The translations under genes were made by a program, and so were the position numbers. A DNA stretch of 64,000 bases, taken from positions 3,100,001 to 3,164,000 of the forward strand of contig NZ_CP094527.1 in assembly GCF_022811725.1 (NCBI RefSeq), read 5' to 3'. The DNA comes from Mucilaginibacter sp. SMC90 (GTDB lineage: Bacteria; Bacteroidota; Bacteroidia; Sphingobacteriales; Sphingobacteriaceae). Positions 17,991 to 26,958 of this stretch are shown in pieces. Every line of letters starts with the position of its first letter. Positions within the stretch are counted from its first letter, which is position 1. The notes under the pieces are model-generated. The model did no database searches, was not told where the DNA came from, and saw only the letters and a program-made list of their open reading frames with translations.

Positions 17991-18584
17991 TTAACGCTTA
18001 AAAAAGCTTAAACCAAGCATAATAAATGCAGTAAACATTTCGGGCGATAGTTTTACACGCATCAGCTCAAGGGCGCGTTGTTTTTGTTTTTTAACGGTAT
18101 TTACAGACATGTCCAGTTCATCGGCAATTTCCTGGTTCTTTTTGCCATCAAAATAGCCCATGATGGATATAGTGCGATGACTTTCGGGTAAAGAATGTAG
18201 TGCGGCGTTGATTTCGGCCACGGCTTCTGCCGCAATTATGGCCTCAATTACCGGCGGTTCTTCGGGCTCGGTATTGCCCAGGTGGCCTATATAGGCTTCA
18301 ACAACCTTATTGTGCCTGATGATGTTTAAGCTGGCATTGCGAACCGTACTGTACAGGAAATTTTTGATAGCTGTCTTATCCGGCATCACGCTTTCCCGCT
18401 GGTTCCAGTATTTGATGAAAGCATCCTGTACTATGTCTTCGGCCTGGTCTTTATCTTTAATAAGCTGGAGTGAAAAGTATACCAGCCTGTCGTAATATTC
18501 TTTGAAGAGAACATCCAGATCAACATTATCTGCTGAAGTGGTAGCGTTATTCTTTTGCCCAAAAATTCCCTTTACAATACTCAT
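17991..18584 (-). CDS. ECF-type RNA polymerase sigma factor
   Basis: A sigma-70 family factor of the Bacteroidetes FecI-like type. Region 2 (LFKEYYDRLVYFSLQLIKDK, AEDIVQDAFIKYWNQ) and region 4 (LPESHRTISIMGYFDGKKNQ, NTVKKQKQRALELM) are both present. The ATG at 18584 gives 197 residues; an upstream in-frame ATG at 18629 would add 15 unlikely residues. It heads the sigma, FecR, TonB receptor arrangement and should drive receptor transcription when released. Confidence 0.94.
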   Translation of the reverse strand: MSIVKGIFGQKNNATTSADNVDLDVLFKEYYDRLVYFSLQLIKDKDQAEDIVQDAFIKYWNQRESVMPDKTAIKNFLYSTVRNASLNIIRHNKVVEAYIGHLGNTEPEEPPVIEAIIAAEAVAEINAALHSLPESHRTISIMGYFDGKKNQEIADELDMSVNTVKKQKQRALELMRVKLSPEMFTAFIMLGLSFFKR

Positions 18585-18657
18585 TTGTTTTTCTGGCAGA
18601 AATAAAACCTGAACCCGACGAAACAGCACCTTTTGTGCCGATAAAAACTTAATTCAA

Positions 18658-18680
18658 AATTGAACTTTATGTGTTCAATT
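18658..18680. promoter_or_regulatory. Inverted repeat upstream of the ECF sigma gene
   Basis: AATTGAAC (18658-18665) and GTTCAATT (18673-18680) are perfect 8-nt arms around a 7-nt spacer, 74 nt upstream of the sigma start codon. The symmetry suits an operator; no regulator is known. Confidence 0.4.
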
Positions 18681-18799
18681 TAGGTTAAATCAGTGTTAAT
18701 AAATGGGTTTTTGATGGTAACTTTTCAGTTGCAGAGTATGGTCATAAATTGAATTTTCAGTGTGTGGATTTAGATTTAAAATATTGATTATCAAAATAA

Positions 18800-18835
18800 A
18801 AAAGTCCTTACACCGGTTAGGGTATAAGGACTTTT
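18800..18835 (-). terminator. Terminator of the M16 peptidase gene
   Basis: An 11-bp stem AAAAGTCCTTA / TAAGGACTTTT (18800-18810 with 18825-18835) is followed, on the minus strand, by a T-rich tail. It lies 22 nt after the stop at 18858. Confidence 0.8.
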
Positions 18836-18857
18836 GTTTATCCGTTATTGTGTTAAC

Positions 18858-21716
18858 TTATTGCTTTGGCTTACCATCGGCATCAAGTTCAACAATAGGA
18901 TAACCAAGTTTTTGTAAGCCCGGATAGATCCTGGCCTTATCGCCGACAACCAAAATGATCATGTTATCGGGATTAAGATATTTTGAGGCAAGGCTGTTGA
19001 TCTCGGCAGGGGTAATGGTCGATAAGATCTTGTTTTGCTCATCAACAAAAGTTGGCTTAAGGCTATATTCCTGGATCCGTGATAAAAATGCCGCCTTTTG
19101 CGCATTGGTTTCATAACGGCGGGCATCACTTTGGCCGATAGAGGTTTGTGTGAATTTCAATTCATCAGGCGTGATCCCCGTTTTTTGATAATTGGTAATC
19201 TCCTTCATAAACTCAACCACAGAGCTATCGGTTGCTGTGGCTAACACTCCGGCAGATGCTGTGAAGTCGCCGCCATATTTGCCCGAACTGAATGTAGAAC
19301 GGGCCCCGTAAGTCCAGCCTCTTTTTTCGCGCAGGTTAAGGTTGATATGGCTGTTGAATGCCCCGCCTAAAATGTAGTTGGCAATACTTAGCTTGTAATA
19401 AGTACCTGTTGCATCGTAATTCAGCTTATCTAAATAACCAATACGGATCTCAGATTGGGCTGCACCCGGAATATCAACAAGGTACAATGTGGTTTTATCA
19501 AATGATTTGCCTTCAACAGGGGCCGGGATATTTACTTTTTTATCTTTCCAGGTATTGAGGAAAGCAAGCGCGCTTTTAGCTGAAGCTTCATTAAGATCGC
19601 CCACCACCACAATTTTAGTTACCGATGGTGCAAAATTACTGTCATAGTAATCCTGAACATCCTGTAAAGTGATGCCGGCCACGGTTTCTTCATTGCCGCC
19701 CGCCGCATAGGTACGAACGTTGTCTGTTCCGTAAAGTATTTTGTTATAAACAGCTGATGCTACACCGGCAGGCTGGGTTTTAGCCTGTTTAAAACCTTCA
19801 AGCGTTTGTTTCTTGATCCTGTCGAGCGCATCCTGGGTAAATTTAGGGTGATATAACCTTTCTTCAAGCAGCGACATGGTTTTGCTCAGATTTTTTGTAA
19901 GTGATGATACCTCAACCGAAATTTCATCAAAACTTGCAAAAGTGCTTATACTGCTGCCAAGCTTATCCAATTCGGAGCTAAATTGCTCGCCGGTATAGTT
20001 TTGGGTATCTTCGTTAAGCATGCGGCCTACTATACCTGCCAGGCCGGCTTTTGCAGGGTTATTAAGTGCAAATAAACCGCCGCCTTTTATCGACATGGAA
20101 ATAGATACGGCAGGGATCTCACTGTTTTGAGTGCCGATGATATTGATGCCATTAGGCGTACTGGTTGACCAGATAGCAGGAACTTTGATAGCCGGGTTAG
20201 GGCCTACGCCCGGTTTTACGGCACGGTCAAAATTATCTTTAGGTTTGTGATAAGTTAAGCCATCGTAGCCGTAATCAGGTGCTTTGTACCCTGTTGTATC
20301 AACCGTGAAGTTATCTGGCGCAACAGGCTGCAGGTTGCCGCCTTTAGGTAATACACTTAATATCACAGCAGGTTTACCTTTGATATATTGGTTGTAAACC
20401 CGCATCACATCTTCTTTGGTAACTGCACGGATGGCGTCCAGTTCGCGGCCAATCTGGTTGGGGTTGCCCGTAAAGGTTTGTGCTTGTGCCAGCTCGGATA
20501 CTTTACCGCTTACGCTTGATAAACTGTTGATGTAATCAGCTTCGGCAGTTGCCTTGAAACGGGCCAGGTCATCGTCACTTACGCCCTTCTTTTCAAATTC
20601 GGCTAATGACTCATCTACCAATTTTTTAGCATCGGCTAAGGTCTGTCCGGGGAAAGGCACAACCCTCATGCTGATCTCACCTGCCAGTTCAGTGTTAGAT
20701 GAACTCATATTGGCCTGCGCTGCCTTGCGGGTTTTTACAAAGTTTTTATAAAATATTGAATTACGACCTTGTCCTATAATTGCCGATAAGGCATCAAGCG
20801 GCGACATGTCCTTGTCATACACCTTAACACCCGGATAGCTTATAGACAGCAGCGGAAACTTAGCATAATTGTCTGTGTATGATACATATCTATCTGCCTT
20901 AAGCACAGGGGCCGGTAACGACATGTTTTTTACTTCCGGCCCTTTGGGGATGCCGCCAAAATATTTGCTTACCCAGGCTAACGTTTGTTTTGGGTTAAGA
21001 TCTCCGCCAATGGTAAGCGTGGCGTTATTAGGGCCATACCATCTCAGGAAAAAGTTTTTAAGATCATTTACACCTACTTTATTCAGCTCTTCAATGTAGC
21101 CGATGGTAAGCCATGAGTAGGGGTGTCCGTACGGGTAAAGTGCTTTTGAAGCATACTGGCCTACTAAACCATAAGGGCGGTTATCATAGTTTTGTCCGCG
21201 TTCGTTTTTTACTGTGGCGCGTTGTACTTCAAACTTTTGCTGGGTAACTGCGTCAAGCAGGAAGCCCATGCGGTCTGATTCCAGCCACAACATTTTTTCC
21301 AGCTGATTAGCGGGTACTGTTTCATAGTAATTGGTGCGGTCGCGGTTGGTTGATCCGTTCAGGGTACCGCCGGCTTCGGTGATGATCTTAAAATGATCAC
21401 CGTTGGCTACGTGGTCAGATCCCTGGAACATCATGTGCTCAAAGAAGTGTGCGAAGCCCGATTTACCGATCTCCTCACGGGCCGAACCTACGTGATAAGT
21501 GATGTCAACGTGAACCAGCGGGTCGGAATGGTCTTCGGCCAAAATAACAGTAAGGCCGTTGGGTAATACATATTTTTCGTAGGGGATCACCAGCTCAGTT
21601 CCCTTTCGGGTAACTTTTTCAATAAGCTTTGGTTGCGCACCGGTTTGGGCAGCAGCATTAAGCGCCAGTACAGCAATTGATGGGGTGATCAATGCATGCT
21701 TTAAAAGTTTGATCAT
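18858..21716 (-). CDS. M16-family zinc metallopeptidase, two-lobe form
   Basis: A secreted (signal peptide to about residue 23, ending in AAAQ) pitrilysin-like peptidase of 952 residues, i.e. two M16 repeats fused. The first half has the inverted zinc motif HFFEH at residues 90-94 and a downstream NERGQNYDNRP segment supplying the distal Glu. The second half (from about 510) lacks HxxEH and is the inactive partner lobe, with the R/Y element region NYILGGAFNSHINLNLREKR. It probably degrades peptides in the periplasm. Monocistronic. Confidence 0.93.
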   Translation of the reverse strand: MIKLLKHALITPSIAVLALNAAAQTGAQPKLIEKVTRKGTELVIPYEKYVLPNGLTVILAEDHSDPLVHVDITYHVGSAREEIGKSGFAHFFEHMMFQGSDHVANGDHFKIITEAGGTLNGSTNRDRTNYYETVPANQLEKMLWLESDRMGFLLDAVTQQKFEVQRATVKNERGQNYDNRPYGLVGQYASKALYPYGHPYSWLTIGYIEELNKVGVNDLKNFFLRWYGPNNATLTIGGDLNPKQTLAWVSKYFGGIPKGPEVKNMSLPAPVLKADRYVSYTDNYAKFPLLSISYPGVKVYDKDMSPLDALSAIIGQGRNSIFYKNFVKTRKAAQANMSSSNTELAGEISMRVVPFPGQTLADAKKLVDESLAEFEKKGVSDDDLARFKATAEADYINSLSSVSGKVSELAQAQTFTGNPNQIGRELDAIRAVTKEDVMRVYNQYIKGKPAVILSVLPKGGNLQPVAPDNFTVDTTGYKAPDYGYDGLTYHKPKDNFDRAVKPGVGPNPAIKVPAIWSTSTPNGINIIGTQNSEIPAVSISMSIKGGGLFALNNPAKAGLAGIVGRMLNEDTQNYTGEQFSSELDKLGSSISTFASFDEISVEVSSLTKNLSKTMSLLEERLYHPKFTQDALDRIKKQTLEGFKQAKTQPAGVASAVYNKILYGTDNVRTYAAGGNEETVAGITLQDVQDYYDSNFAPSVTKIVVVGDLNEASAKSALAFLNTWKDKKVNIPAPVEGKSFDKTTLYLVDIPGAAQSEIRIGYLDKLNYDATGTYYKLSIANYILGGAFNSHINLNLREKRGWTYGARSTFSSGKYGGDFTASAGVLATATDSSVVEFMKEITNYQKTGITPDELKFTQTSIGQSDARRYETNAQKAAFLSRIQEYSLKPTFVDEQNKILSTITPAEINSLASKYLNPDNMIILVVGDKARIYPGLQKLGYPIVELDADGKPKQ

Positions 21717-21866
21717 TTGCGTTAATTTAGTAATAAGTCAGTCAAGAGTTACTCGCCGTGCGGGAGTAGAGGATACTATATTAAGCAATTTGCACTACTG
21801 GTTAGTGTTATTGCTATATAATTTGATTTATGTAACGGATTTGTGACTGAGCGAGGTGCGTTTTTA

Positions 21867-22175
21867 ATTCCCTCCCAGTGGTTTAAGTTTACCCACAAGC
21901 TCACCAACCTGAATTTCAACACGAGGCACCTACGGAGCCAGGAAACATTCCCACTTTAGCCCTATAAACACGTGGCCTCTCTGAGGCCGGTAATATTTAT
22001 AACATAATGAATATTTGCTGACGTGCCAAGCGGCCTCAGAGAGGCCACGTGTTTATAGACAAAAATAAAGAGATATTGGACTCCAGCGGAGTCTCGTGAC
22101 CGTAAAAGTGCTTTCCAATAAACGTTTAGCACACATTTAGATTTTGTGGGTAAACTTAAACCCAGGGGAGGGAAT
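21867..22175. repeat. Nested inverted-repeat element 2, MITE-like
   Basis: A 309-bp element bounded by 32-nt inverted repeats (21867-21898 with 22144-22175, 29 of 32 paired; shared core GGTTTAAGTTTACCCACAA). Inside are a perfect 27-nt inverted pair (21962-21988 with 22032-22058) whose arms each contain GGCCTC-TCT-GAGGCC, and a third hairpin-like pair, GCACC-TAC-GGAGC near 21925-21940 and GACTCC-AGC-GGAGTC at 22079-22093. No open frame for a transposase is present. It occupies most of the gap between the M16 gene and the efflux operon end. Confidence 0.82.
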
Positions 22176-22202
22176 CGCACATTGCCCTTGCTTTTACAGA
22201 AA

Positions 22203-22248
22203 ATCTAACAAAAATGGGTACCTAAACAAGTACCCATTTTTGTTAGAT
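22203..22248 (-). terminator. Terminator of RND efflux operon 1
   Basis: A perfect 19-bp stem (22203-22221 with 22230-22248; core AAAAATGGGTAC) has an 8-nt loop, 12 nt after the stop of the outer-membrane channel gene. Confidence 0.88.
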
Positions 22249-22259
22249 GAAATGATAGC

Positions 22260-23705
22260 TTACCTCCAGCCACCGCCTACGGCCTGGTATAAATTAACCG
22301 AGCTCAAAAATATATCGCGTTTGATGCCGGCCAGTTCAAGTTCGGCATCAAGTACGCTGCGCTGGGCAGTGATTATCTCGAGGTAATTAGCGCGCCCAAC
22401 AAGGTACAGATCGTTGGCAACAGAGAGTGCGTTGTTTAGTGATTGTAATTCCTGCTGCTTAAATTCAAAGGCACGGTTAAAATTCTCTATCCCGCTCAAA
22501 TTGTTCTTTACTTCCTGGAAGCCGGAAAGGATACTTTTTTGATAGTTGTAAACCGCAATCTTTTGTTCGGCAATGGTCCGCTCGTATTCGGCTTTGATTG
22601 CTTTGCGGTTGAAAATAGGAGCGGTGATCCCACCTAAAATACCATAAGTAAAGGAAGCGGGGTCAAAAAGCAGGTTTGCCCTGAAGCTGTTATAGCCAAC
22701 ATAAGGAGTTAAAGTTAAAGTAGGGAAAAAATTAGCTCTTGCTGCTTTAATGTCGGCGTTCATTGCCGTAAGCTCGAGTTCGGCACCGCGGATATCAGGG
22801 CGGTTCAACAACATTTGAGATGGAACACCGGTACCCACAACAACGGGAAGTTTTATTTTCATGATAGATGTATCCCGCGTAACTGCGCCCGAATAACTTC
22901 CGGTTAAAAAGCGAAGCTGGTTTTCAGTTTCGGTGATTTGCTGACGGGTAGTATACGCTAATCCTTTGGTCCGCGCTAATTGGGCCTCAAATTGCTGTAC
23001 GGCCAGTTCGGTAGCCCTACCGCCAAGTTTTTGAATTTTAACGATCTCTAAGGCGTGTTCCTGAAGTTTGATGTTCTTTTTAATGATGCCCTGTTCTGTA
23101 TCATAAGCCAGCAACTGGTAGTAAAGCCCCGCAATTTGAGCGGTAAGCGCTGTTGTAACCAAACGATAACCGCTTTGGCTCGCCAGGAACCGGGCAAACG
23201 CTGCCTTTTTCTGGTTGCTTAACTTACCCCACAGGTCAACCTCCCATGAGCTTTGAAAGCCCAGGAAATAATTAGGCACCGGGTTAGGAATATGCTGATC
23301 GCTGTTGATGTTATTTGAAAAATTGGTATCGTAATTACCCACACCGTTTTGCGTGTAATCGCCATATTTTTCAACCCCGGCATTTGCCGCAAGATTTATG
23401 GTAGGTAATAGCTTTGAAGCATTGAACCTTAGGTTAGCCCGTGCAGCCTCAACCCTTTGCAGGGCGCTTAACAGATCAGGGTTTGCTTTAAGGGCTGTAT
23501 CAATCAGGTTAACGAGCCTTTGATCGGCAAAAAACTGGCTTACGGGTAAAGCGGCAATAGTTGCCGTATCTGTACTGTTGTTAAATGTTGACGGCAGATT
23601 AGCGGCTACTTCCTGGCCCGTGACCGGTTTATAGCTTTTACAGCCGGCCATGATCACCAGCAAAAGTGCCGTGTTAAGTATATAGAAATTTGCTTTTTTT
23701 AGCAT
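22260..23705 (-). CDS. RND efflux outer-membrane channel (TolC/OprM family lipoprotein), operon 1
   Basis: Forms the trimeric exit duct of a tripartite pump. The lipobox LLVIMAGC (acylated Cys 22) anchors it to the outer membrane. Two OEP repeats follow, with NodT/OprM-type phrases: PDLLSALQRVEAARANLRFN, SSWEVDLWGKLSNQKKAAFA, LNRPDIRGAELELTAMNADI, and the ending LYQAVGGGW typical of the family. The 481-residue length is standard. It is the last gene of a leftward adaptor-pump-channel operon, 12 nt after the pump gene. Confidence 0.95.
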   Translation of the reverse strand: MLKKANFYILNTALLLVIMAGCKSYKPVTGQEVAANLPSTFNNSTDTATIAALPVSQFFADQRLVNLIDTALKANPDLLSALQRVEAARANLRFNASKLLPTINLAANAGVEKYGDYTQNGVGNYDTNFSNNINSDQHIPNPVPNYFLGFQSSWEVDLWGKLSNQKKAAFARFLASQSGYRLVTTALTAQIAGLYYQLLAYDTEQGIIKKNIKLQEHALEIVKIQKLGGRATELAVQQFEAQLARTKGLAYTTRQQITETENQLRFLTGSYSGAVTRDTSIMKIKLPVVVGTGVPSQMLLNRPDIRGAELELTAMNADIKAARANFFPTLTLTPYVGYNSFRANLLFDPASFTYGILGGITAPIFNRKAIKAEYERTIAEQKIAVYNYQKSILSGFQEVKNNLSGIENFNRAFEFKQQELQSLNNALSVANDLYLVGRANYLEIITAQRSVLDAELELAGIKRDIFLSSVNLYQAVGGGWR

Positions 23706-23717
23706 TGCAGATCTTGA

Positions 23718-26700
23718 TTAATTATTAACGATATCGAGCTCATGATGAGTTACTTCTGTGGTCGACTTGTTCTTTTTATTTCGCTCGGCTAAACCGGCGA
23801 AGATGACATATAAGCCGGGGATAAGGATCAAGCCGAAAATGGTGCCCATCAGCATCCCGCCGGCAGCTGCCGTACCGATAGAACGGTTACCCATGGCGCC
23901 CGCGCCGCTGGCCACACACAGCGGGATCAAACCTGCAATAAATGCCAGCGAAGTCATGAGGATTGGCCGTAAGCGGGATACAGCGCCTTCAATAGCGGCT
24001 TTCAGAACGCTTAATCCTTCTTTTTGCCTTTGGATGGCGAACTCAACTATCAAAATGGCGTTTTTACCCAACAAGCCGATAAGCATAACCAGGGCAACCT
24101 GCGCGTAGATGTTATTTTCGAGCCCGGTTATCTTCAAAAAGAAGAAAGCGCCGAAAATACCGGTAGGTAATGATAGGATAACCGGAAGCGGCAGTAAAAA
24201 GCTCTCGTACTGAGCAGCCAGTAACAGGTAAACGAATATCAAACAGATCACAAAAATGTAAATAGCCTGGTTGCCTGACAGGATCTGCTCGCGCGTCATA
24301 CCCGACCATTCAAATGCATAACCTTTCGGTAGTTTTTCGGCAGCGACGCGTTCAATGGCTTTGATAGCGTCACCACTACTGAAACCTTTATCGGCATCAC
24401 CGGTTACCATGGCCGATGTATACATATTATAACGGGTAAGCTGCTCAGGGCCAAATACCTTTTCCATTTTAATGAAGGTAGAGAACGGTACCATTTCGCC
24501 TTTATCATTCTTAACCTGCAGGTTTAAGACATCTTCCGGGCGCGACCTGTACTCGGGCGAGGCTTGCACCATAACCTTATACATCTGCCCGAACCGGATA
24601 AAATTGGAAGCATAAAAGCTACCCATCAGCGTTTGCAGGGTCGACATGGCTTTATCCACTGTAATCCCTTTTTGCGCGGCCGTTTGCTGATCAACAGAGA
24701 TCATGTATTGCGGAAAGTTAGGGTCAAAGCTGGTAAATGCCCCGGCAATTTCCGGCGAAGCGTTAAGTGCGTTAACAAAGTTTTTAGTAACCTCTGCCGC
24801 TTTTTGCAGATCGCCCTGGCCGCTGCGGTCAAGCACGCGGATCTCGAAACCACTGGCATTACCAAAGCCCGGCACAGTGGGCGGAGGGAAAAACTGGATT
24901 GAGGCATCGCCTATGTTTTTCGTTTTTGCAGTTAGTTCGGCAATAATATCATCTAATGATTCGCTGCGCTCGTCCCATGGTTTAAGGTTGATCATGGCCA
25001 TACCGTATGATGCACCGGCAATTTCGTTCACTAAACTATATCCCGACAGGGTTGAAACCGATTCGATAGATTTCATCGATTTGGTTTTGGCTTCAATCTC
25101 CTTCAGTACCTGTTCTGTACGTTCAACCGTAGCTCCTGCCGGAGTGGTTACGTTTACGTAGAGCATGCCCTGATCTTCAGTAGGGATAAAGCCTGTCGGC
25201 AAAATGGCGCTGGTACCCCAGGTAAGTAAAAAGAACCCTGCCAGTAATATTAAAGTAATCCCCTTGCGTGGCGACAGGTAGGTCATGAAGGTTGAATACT
25301 TGTTCTGTAACCCATCGTACCTTTTATTAAAACCACCAAAGAAACGCTGCATCAGGTTTTTCTTTTTAGGTGCGGGATCATGCTTAAGCATAATAGCACA
25401 AAGGGCGGGCGTGAGAGTTAAGGCGTTAACGCCTGATATTACAATGGAGATAGCCAGCGTAAGCGAAAACTGCCGGTAAAATACACCAACCGGGCCCGAC
25501 ATAAAGGCCACCGGCACAAACACTGCAGACATTACCAAGGTAATGGCCACAATTGCCCCGCTGATTTCGCGCATGGCGCTTACAGTGGCATCCATGGCGT
25601 TCATATGGTTTTCGGTCATTTTTACGTGTACGGCTTCCACTACCACAATCGCGTTATCCACCACAATACCTATCGCCAATACCAATGCAAAGAGCGTGAG
25701 CAAGTTGATGGAGAAGCCCAGCATCTGCATAAAAAACAGGGAGCCGATGAGGGCTACCGGTACGGCCAAAGCCGGGATCAACGTCGACCGGAAATCTTGC
25801 AGAAAAATAAATACTACTATGAAAACCAGGATGAAAGCCTCAACCAGTGTACGTAATACTTCATGTATGGATGCATCCAAAAAGCGCGATACGTCATAGT
25901 TTACGTTAAACGTCATCCCGGCAGGGAAAGAGCTTTGTTTAAGCTCGGTCATACGGGTTTTGATGTTATTGATCACCTCGCGGGCATTTGACCCGGGGCG
26001 CTGTTTTATCATGATTGATGCCGAAGGTTTGCCATCAGTATTGGATACCATACTGTAGGTTAATGAACCAAATTCAACATCAGCAATTTGTTTCAATCTT
26101 AATACCGAACCGTCTTCTTCGGCGCGGATCACAATGTTTTCATATTGTTTAGGCTCAAAAAACTTGCCGGGGTAGCGCAATACATATTGGAGCATCTGCG
26201 GGGTTTTATCTGAGCTTTGACCGGTTTTACCCGGTGCGGCTTCAACGTTTTGAGCGCGAATGGCATCTATAACCTCATCGGTTGATACTTTGTAGGCCAT
26301 CATCCTGTCTGGTTTAAGCCATACACGCATAGAGTATTCTTTAGCGCCCATGATTTCGGCCCTGCCTACGCCATCAATTCGCTTAAGTTCCTGTAAAACG
26401 TTGATATCTGTGAAGTTATAAATAAACTTTTCGTCCATGCTGGTGTCCTGGCTCATGATGTTCAGGTACATCAGCATGCTGTTTACTTCTTTTTCGGTGG
26501 TAACGCCGGCCTTGATAACCTCTTCCGGCATTTCGTCAATAATGGTAGCTACGCGGTTTTGAACGTTCACCGCAGCCTGGTCGGGGTCAATACCCACGTT
26601 AAAATAGATCTGGATCACCGTCAACCCGTCATTACTGCAAACGGTAGACATGTAGGTCATGCCCGGAACGCCGTTGATAGCGCGCTCCAGCGGGGTGGCC

Positions 26701-26882
26701 ACAGCTTTGGCGCACACCTCGGCATTGGCACCCGTGTAATTTGCGGTTACGGTTACCGATGGCGGCACGATATCAGGGAACTGGGTAACAGGCAGCGTAA
26801 TAAGTGCCAGCACACCCAGCATGGTAATTATCAAGGAGATAACAAGCGACAGCACAGGTCGCTTTATAAAAGTTTCGAACAT
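23718..26882 (-). CDS. RND efflux pump permease, HAE1 (AcrB-like), operon 1
   Basis: Inner-membrane proton-driven drug/hydrophobe exporter of 1054 residues with 12 membrane helices and two large periplasmic loops. It starts MFETFIKRPVLSLVISLIIT, as AcrB-type pumps do. The TM4 proton-relay motif reads VVDNAIVVVEA: Asp 409 is kept but the second acidic residue of AcrB (VDDAI) is Asn 410. The TM10 Lys is present (GKNAILIVEFA). The C-terminus ends in a charged tail (ERNKKNKSTTEV). It lies between adaptor and channel genes. Confidence 0.96.
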   Translation of the reverse strand: MFETFIKRPVLSLVISLIITMLGVLALITLPVTQFPDIVPPSVTVTANYTGANAEVCAKAVATPLERAINGVPGMTYMSTVCSNDGLTVIQIYFNVGIDPDQAAVNVQNRVATIIDEMPEEVIKAGVTTEKEVNSMLMYLNIMSQDTSMDEKFIYNFTDINVLQELKRIDGVGRAEIMGAKEYSMRVWLKPDRMMAYKVSTDEVIDAIRAQNVEAAPGKTGQSSDKTPQMLQYVLRYPGKFFEPKQYENIVIRAEEDGSVLRLKQIADVEFGSLTYSMVSNTDGKPSASIMIKQRPGSNAREVINNIKTRMTELKQSSFPAGMTFNVNYDVSRFLDASIHEVLRTLVEAFILVFIVVFIFLQDFRSTLIPALAVPVALIGSLFFMQMLGFSINLLTLFALVLAIGIVVDNAIVVVEAVHVKMTENHMNAMDATVSAMREISGAIVAITLVMSAVFVPVAFMSGPVGVFYRQFSLTLAISIVISGVNALTLTPALCAIMLKHDPAPKKKNLMQRFFGGFNKRYDGLQNKYSTFMTYLSPRKGITLILLAGFFLLTWGTSAILPTGFIPTEDQGMLYVNVTTPAGATVERTEQVLKEIEAKTKSMKSIESVSTLSGYSLVNEIAGASYGMAMINLKPWDERSESLDDIIAELTAKTKNIGDASIQFFPPPTVPGFGNASGFEIRVLDRSGQGDLQKAAEVTKNFVNALNASPEIAGAFTSFDPNFPQYMISVDQQTAAQKGITVDKAMSTLQTLMGSFYASNFIRFGQMYKVMVQASPEYRSRPEDVLNLQVKNDKGEMVPFSTFIKMEKVFGPEQLTRYNMYTSAMVTGDADKGFSSGDAIKAIERVAAEKLPKGYAFEWSGMTREQILSGNQAIYIFVICLIFVYLLLAAQYESFLLPLPVILSLPTGIFGAFFFLKITGLENNIYAQVALVMLIGLLGKNAILIVEFAIQRQKEGLSVLKAAIEGAVSRLRPILMTSLAFIAGLIPLCVASGAGAMGNRSIGTAAAGGMLMGTIFGLILIPGLYVIFAGLAERNKKNKSTTEVTHHELDIVNN

Positions 26883-26958
26883 AGTTTGTTAGGGTAAGTG
26901 TACAATAAACCTGCGCCGCGTATTTACGCGGCCGGAAATGGGAAACATGGGCAATTGA

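Noticed and set aside
21867..22175. Insertion sequence
   Set aside because: Terminal inverted repeats exist but there is no transposase frame; kept only as a MITE-like repeat.
22144..22386. Short + strand open frame reaching into the channel gene
   Set aside because: It begins inside the right arm of repeat element 2, crosses the terminator stem and runs antisense through the OEP gene end.
24703..25161. A 152-codon open frame on the + strand
   Set aside because: It lies wholly antisense to the efflux pump gene, whose protein is unmistakable; it has no family likeness and is a codon-bias shadow.
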